64,000 nt of DNA from the NCBI GenBank assembly GCA_019426215.1, contig CM033402.1:6759246-6823245 (forward strand), in the 5' to 3' direction. The notes under the pieces were generated by a model, which did no database searches, was not told the DNA's origin, and worked only from the letters and a program-made list of their open reading frames with translations. Position 1 is the first letter of the stretch. Each line of letters starts with the position of its first letter. Below are positions 59,318 to 64,000 of the stretch, one piece after another. Origin of the DNA: Buddleja alternifolia. Taxonomy: Eukaryota > Streptophyta > Magnoliopsida > Lamiales > Scrophulariaceae. The position numbers were made by a program, and so were the translations under genes.

Positions 59318-60897
59318 GAATTGGGTCATTTGGATGCCCGAGTAAAGAAATATGGCGAGACGAAAAAAAATAATAGCAGTTTTTTGTTAAGGAATAATGA
59401 CTTTTTATTTTTTTCCGACTCATTTTTCTCCGTTTTTCGTGTGTTTTCGGGTTTCGACTTGAACATGAAAAATGTAGACTTGAGCGTAAGCGACTTTTTG
59501 AAACAAGAATTGGGTCGTTTCGATGCCTGAGTAAAGAAATATGGCGAGACGAAAAAAAAATAATAGCAGTTTTTTTTAAGGAATAATGACTTTTTATTTT
59601 TTTCCGACTCATTTTTCTCCATTTTTCGTGCGTTTTCGGGTTTCGACTTGAACATGAACAATGTAGACTTCAGCGTAAGCGACTTTTTGAAACACAATTT
59701 GGGTCGTTTCGATGCCCGAGTAAAGAAATATGGCGAGACGAAAAAAAATAATAGCAGTTTTTTTTTAAGGAATAATGACTTTTTATTTTTTTTCGTCTCA
59801 TTTTTCTCCGTTTTTCGTGCGTTTTCGGGTTTCGACTTGAACATGAAAAATGTAGAATTGAGCATAAGCGACTTTTTGAAACAATAATTGGGTCGTTTCA
59901 ATGCCCGAGTAAAGAAATATGGCGAGACGAAAAAAAATAATAGCAGTTTTTTTTAAGGAATAATGACTTTTTATTTTTTTCCGACTCATTTTTCTCCGTT
60001 TTTCGTGCGTTTTCGGGTTTCGACTTGAACATGAACAATGTAGACTTGAGCGTAAGCGACTTTTTGAAACAAGAATTGGGTCGTTTCGATGCCCGAGTAA
60101 AGAAATATGGCGAGACAAAAAAACAATAATAGCAGTTTTTTTTTAAGGAATAATTACTTTTTATTTTTTTCCGACTCATTTTTCTCCATTTTTCGTGCGT
60201 TTTCGGGTTTCAACTTGAACATGAACAATGTAGAATTCAGCGTAAGCGACTTTTTGAAACAAGAATTGGGTCATTTCGATGCCCGAGAAAAGAAATATGG
60301 CGAGACGAAAAAAAATAATAGCAGTTTTTTTTTAAGGAATAATGACTTTTTATTTTTTTCCGTCTCATTTTTCTCCGTTTTTCGTGAGTTTTCGGGTTTC
60401 GACTTGAACATGAAAAATGTAGACTTGAGCATAAGCAACTTTTTGAAATAAGAATTGGGTCGTTTCGATGCCCGAGTAAAGAAATATGGCGAGACAAAAA
60501 AAATAATAGCAGTTTTTTTTTAAGGAATAATGACTTTTTATTTTTTTCCGACTCATTTTTCTCCATTTTTCGTGTGTTTTCGGGTTTCGACTTGAACATG
60601 AACAATGTAGACTTGAGCGTAAGCGACTTTTTGAAATAAGAATTGGGTCATTTCAATGCCCGAGTAAAGAAATATGGCGAGACGAAAAAAAATAATAGCA
60701 GTTTTTTTTTAAGGAATAATGACTTTTTATTTTTTTCCGACTCATTTTTCTCCATTTTTCGTGCATTTTCGGGTTTCGACTTGAACATGAACAATGTAGA
60801 CTTGAGTGTAAGCGACTTTTTGAAATAAGAATTGGGTCGTTTCGATGCCCGAGTAAAGAATATGGCGAGACGAAAAAATATAATAGCAGTTTTTTTA
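59318..60897. repeat. 189-bp tandem array, eight full copies plus a partial ninth
   Basis: Unit starts (at GAATTGGGTC or its equivalent) at 59318, 59508, 59696, 59885, 60073, 60263, 60452, 60640 and 60829; the period is 188-190 bp. Each unit has GATGCCCGAGTAAAGAAATA, an A-run before TAATAGCAG, a T-run, and GGTTTCGACTTGAACATGA. It lies between the 3' ends of two convergent genes. Length differences are mostly in the A and T runs. The many open frames here are copies of one unit and not genes. Confidence 0.97.
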
Positions 60898-61019
60898 ACG
60901 AATAAACTTCTTAAAACATATACACAAATACGACATCGCAAATACATATACAAAACAGGTTTATTTTGGTAAAAAATAATGACTTCAACATAAACGAAAC
61001 TAAACTACCCATGTGGCCT

Positions 61020-61127
61020 TGTGCCACACTGTCGAGGATGTCCCCCTGTGCCACACTGTCGAGGATGTCCCCCTGTGCCACACTGTCGAGGATGTCCCCC
61101 TGTGCCACACTGTCGAGGATGTCCCGT
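61020..61127. repeat. 27-bp minisatellite, four copies
   Basis: Four nearly identical head-to-tail units containing GCCACACTGTCGAGGATGTC. On the minus strand each encodes GGHPRQCGT, a nine-residue repeat in a possible tail of the PMD gene. Confidence 0.95.
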
Positions 61128-61199
61128 CCTAGTAGACCGTCTTGGCCTTACTGTAACTTCTTCACTCATTTCGTTGCTCATATCCAAAGGGAATGGAAC

Positions 61200-63701
61200 A
61201 GGCGATATATTTCATTGATGTTCCACTGGTAAAGATTGAATCAAAGTTTGGGGAGGGGGATCATTAAAAATTGAGTCAACGAACGAACGCAAATACGACT
61301 GGTCATTAAACCCGGAATAGGAGGAAGGCCCGCTTCGGTACTCAGGTGTTAACCCAAAATAGGAGGAAGGCCCGCCTCGTAACTCAGGTGGAAATCCAGA
61401 ATAGGAGGAAGGCCCGCCTCGGTACCCAGGTGGAAATCCGGAATAGGAGGAAGGGCCGCCTCGGTGGAAATCCGGAATAGGAGGAAGGCCCGCCTCGGTA
61501 CTCAGGTGGAAACCCGAAATAGGAGGAAGGCCCGCCTCGGTACTCAGGTGGAAACGAGGAAGGTCCGGGTCGATACTTAGGTGGAAACCTGGACGGTCCG
61601 GCTCGATACTCAGGTGCTGAAGTCGGGGCTGAGGATGGTCCAGTTCGGTCCTCAGGTGCTGAAGTCGGGGCTGAGGATGGTCCAGTTCGGTCCTCAGGTG
61701 CTGAAGTCGGGGCTGAGGATAGTCCAGCTCGGTTCACAGGTGCTGAAGTCGGGGCTGAGAATGGTCCAGCTTCATCGTCATCATCTTCTATACCTTCGGA
61801 GTCTTCCAATGTACTCCGGCTTCTCCTTTGTGGAAGCATGGTTTCTCCTCCACGTCTATGACTGTGAGAACCAGATGCTACATCGCCATGACGTCCACAT
61901 GTGACCAGATTTGCGAGGCCGGTGAGACCCGATCGCACCTGTCCAAGTACCCTCCTAACTCCGTGGCTACTTTGAGGGGCTTTTTCAATAGTCGTTTGTA
62001 GGCCTTGAATGCGATTATACTGAAAAGATAAAACAAAAGAGTTAAACAAAAAATCATAGAAAAAACAGCTATATTACAACAATAAGTATATTTACTAACC
62101 ACATTCTGCAATAGAGGGGCCGACCCTGTTTGATATCCCACTGTTCTCCTAGTCAAGGTGGGTGAAATATAACACCGAGTGATTCTATCATACCACTCGT
62201 CGTATCTCGGCTCTGTGTCATTTCTGCCTTGAATAGGTTGTCCAGTCACAGTTCTATTGGCCCGATCATTCCACATTGCAATAAATGTATCATTTTCATT
62301 TGCCCAATTTATATTTCTCCCCCTACGGTCCCTTCTTCGCTCAGGGACAACATTGTGTGGAATATTTTGTCGGAGTCCAAACTGTAGCAAAACACGCTCA
62401 GGACGATGATGTTCCACGACGTCGAAGAATATCATCGGAACTGATGCTTTCCACACAACAACGTCCAAGCATTCAGGTGGCAACTCGTCGATGTCTTCAT
62501 CATTCAAATTGTATGGAGTCCAGACAAACTGAAGTATGAAAAACGTATGAATTTTTTTTTAATACAGAAGGATATAATAGAGATATAAAAACGTTATGAA
62601 TTTGTTTTTTACTCACATGTCCTTCGGCCATCTGATCAAGTCCATATCTAATTGCTCGGACACTGTGAGCGACAACAATGTCATTTGTAACAGGGCGATA
62701 CCACCTTTAAACATCAATCACGCAATTAGTACAAAAATAAGATTTTTCCTAATTAATTTTTGTTAATTAATTAAAATTCATAAAAATATCAGTAAATTAC
62801 CGTGCACCATAAGGAGCTCGGGCAATACCATGCTCATCAATTCCTGTCACTGGATGGGGAACATTACTGGGTCTGACAACCGAAATTCTAGACCACGCCC
62901 ATATCTGTTAATGAATATGTACGCATAATTAAAAATCACGAATTATCATAAAAAATAACATAACAATATTTAAATAATCAAGAGTATACCCACCTGTAAC
63001 AATGGCACACAAGCATCTATATTTCTCTGATCTATGATGCAGGCTTTGCTTAGCCCTCGGTATAACCATGTCAACACACCACTCCCCCAGCTATAGGAGT
63101 TTGTTGCATTAACATCTTCAAATAATGACAACCATAGCACCGGGACAACATCTCCGGTGTTGTTGGGACACAATACGCCAAGCAACATAAGTGCCCAACA
63201 ACGGGCTATCTGATCGACCTGCATTTCATGAGATTCGGGGGTGATTTGGCCAGCAGCCGAGGTCACATGGGCGACAATTTTTGTGATTTTTAGTTGAAAC
63301 CCTTTTTTTTCAAAATCCTGCCTAGTCATTGGAAACCCTAAATATTCCAAAATATAGGCTGCACACTCATCATAACTATGTAAAACACGATTCGTTATTA
63401 GAGGTCGACCATCGACTGGAAGACCAAATATTATAGCAATATCCTGAAGAGTAATCGTAGCCTCTCCAGTTCTGAAATGAAATGTATTGGTCTCCGGTCG
63501 CCATCTCTAGACTAGCGCCGTTACAAGACCCATATCATTTGTCCATGGCCCTAACTTATATACCCGATATAACCCCATGTGTTGCAATTTTAACAAAACT
63601 CGGTTATGTGGGGTCCTTCCATAAGCACTCTTAAAATATGAATTGTCCGCCCGTCTAGCAAGGAACACGAAATCGGGGGACTCACCAACCCGTTCGGACA
63701 T
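61200..63701 (-). pseudogene. Plant-mobile-domain (MAIN/MAIL-like) gene of the Mutator-like element
   Basis: Minus-strand exons inferred from GT-AG borders: 63701-62994, 62904-62801, 62704-62617, 62528-62100 and 62019 to about 61200. Exon 1 reads LLKLQHMGLYRV, then TALV, a stop TAG (63507-63509) where relatives have a codon before RWRPET, then TFHFRTGEATITLQDIAIIFG and DQIARCWALMLLGVLCPNNT. These are the conserved blocks of the plant mobile domain, annotated in many genomes as serine/threonine phosphatase 7 long-form homologues, though no phosphatase domain is present. Exon 5 encodes SAPTSAPEDRTGPS-type and FPPEYRGGPSS-type repeats. A partial loss of one unit near 61465 shifts the frame. Host relatives (MAIN, MAIL1) act in genome stability and transposon silencing; the role of the transposon copies is unknown. 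Confidence 0.82.
61325..61760. repeat. Two coding minisatellites in the PMD gene tail
   Basis: Units of about 48 bp with GGAGGAAGGCCCGCCTCGGT (61320-61560, about five to six copies) and units of 42 bp with GTGCTGAAGTCGGGGCTGAG (about 61610-61760, four copies). Read on the minus strand they give Pro/Ser/Gly/Tyr-rich and SAPTSAPEDRTGPS repeats. One 48-bp unit is shortened at about 61465, which breaks the frame. Confidence 0.9.
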
Positions 63702-63705
63702 ATGA

Positions 63706-64000
63706 CACTACTACAAAAATGACCTATGACAGCGGTTTTAACCGCTGTCATAGGTACCGCTGTTATAGGGGTGGACCTATGACAGCGGTTACAAAACCGC
63801 TGTAATAGGTCTACCTATGACAGCGGTTCCCTGAACACCGCTGTGAAAAAACCAAAAAAATAAAAATAAATAACGGATCTGTGGCAGCGGTTCTGGGAAA
63901 ACCGCTGCCAAAGTTCTCACCTGTGGCAGCGGTTCTGGGAAAACCGCTGCCAAAGTTCTCACCTGTGGCAGCGGTTCTGGGAAAACCGCTGCCACAGTTC
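63706..64000. mobile_element. CACTA transposon, left end, runs off the window
   Basis: Begins CACTACTACAAAAATGACC, then subterminal palindromes CTATGACAGCGGTT / AACCGCTGTCATAGG and a 42-bp tandem unit (63879, 63921, 63963) made of GTGGCAGCGGTT and AACCGCTGCCA arms. It starts five bases outside the ATG of the PMD gene and so cuts that gene from its upstream DNA. The other end and its 3-bp target duplication (TGA at 63703-63705 on this side) cannot be seen. Confidence 0.85.

Larger units (their letters stand above)
55611..63705. mobile_element. Mutator-like element carrying transposase and a plant-mobile-domain gene
   Basis: Order: AT-rich head (AAAAAAATAATAC words), a cluster of GC-rich palindromes, a T/C-rich leader, a long possible 5' intron, a MuDR-type transposase on plus, a 189-bp tandem array, then a PMD gene on minus. 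The right terminal repeat is not visible because a CACTA element begins at 63706 and the window ends. The boundaries are therefore estimates. Joining transposase and PMD gene into one element rests on their convergent arrangement and on the known association of PMD genes with Mutator-like elements. Confidence 0.65.

Noticed and set aside
59237..60953. Many overlapping open frames of 60-190 codons on both strands
   Set aside because: All are translations of the same 189-bp tandem unit with A and T runs. They show no codon bias, no start logic and no domain.

Overview
This window is nuclear DNA of a flowering plant, most likely a eudicot. The evidence is one intron-containing aldehyde oxidase gene, a DUF295 gene remnant, low GC content, and dense plant transposable elements of nearly every class (L1-type LINE, SINE, TRIM, Ty1/copia, Ty3/gypsy of the Tat type, Mutator, CACTA, hAT and Harbinger-like MITEs, and an endogenous pararetrovirus fragment). 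The species cannot be fixed from sequence reading alone.

Layout. 1-2.77 kb: minus-strand L1-type LINE that runs off the left edge, with both ORFs broken by in-frame stops. 2.8-8.5 kb: TG microsatellite, AT-rich sequence, a CACTA MITE, a complete TRIM element (5133-6808, perfect 5-bp target duplication), an hAT MITE and an 89-bp tandem duplication. 8.85-11.34 kb: decayed 5' half of a caulimovirid genome (primer-binding site, coat-protein region with a CCHC knuckle, then a movement-protein region). 13174-28574: a ten-exon molybdenum-cofactor aldehyde oxidase gene whose splice junctions all join in frame to a 1352-residue protein. It is the only intact host protein gene in the window. Its 6.8-kb first intron carries eight tandem hairpins and a degenerate copia element; introns 8 and 9 carry further inserts. 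28.6-34.1 kb: MITE nests, including an hAT MITE inside a Harbinger-like MITE and a 72-bp fold-back insert with 12-bp duplications. 34134-47636: a 13.5-kb Tat-type gypsy retrotransposon with perfect target duplication, dual RNase H and a long antisense gene encoding a plant mobile domain (PMD). 49.0-51.1 kb: a DUF295 pseudogene split by an hAT element. 51.1-55.6 kb: solo LTR candidate, CACTA MITEs, hAT copies, a SINE with 17-bp target duplications and a LINE scrap. About 55.6-63.7 kb: a Mutator-like element with a MuDR-type transposase converging on a second PMD gene, separated by an eight-and-a-half-copy 189-bp tandem array; a CACTA element enters at 63706 and runs off the right edge.

How it fits together. 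The aldehyde oxidase would make a cytosolic flavo-molybdo-iron-sulfur enzyme of the kind that oxidises abscisic aldehyde or indole-3-acetaldehyde. Almost everything else is transposon sediment. The feature most worth following is that two unrelated transposon superfamilies within 20 kb each carry a PMD gene antisense to their core mobility genes. The hairpin array in the aldehyde oxidase intron and the palindromic bZIP-like motifs at the head of the Mutator element come next.
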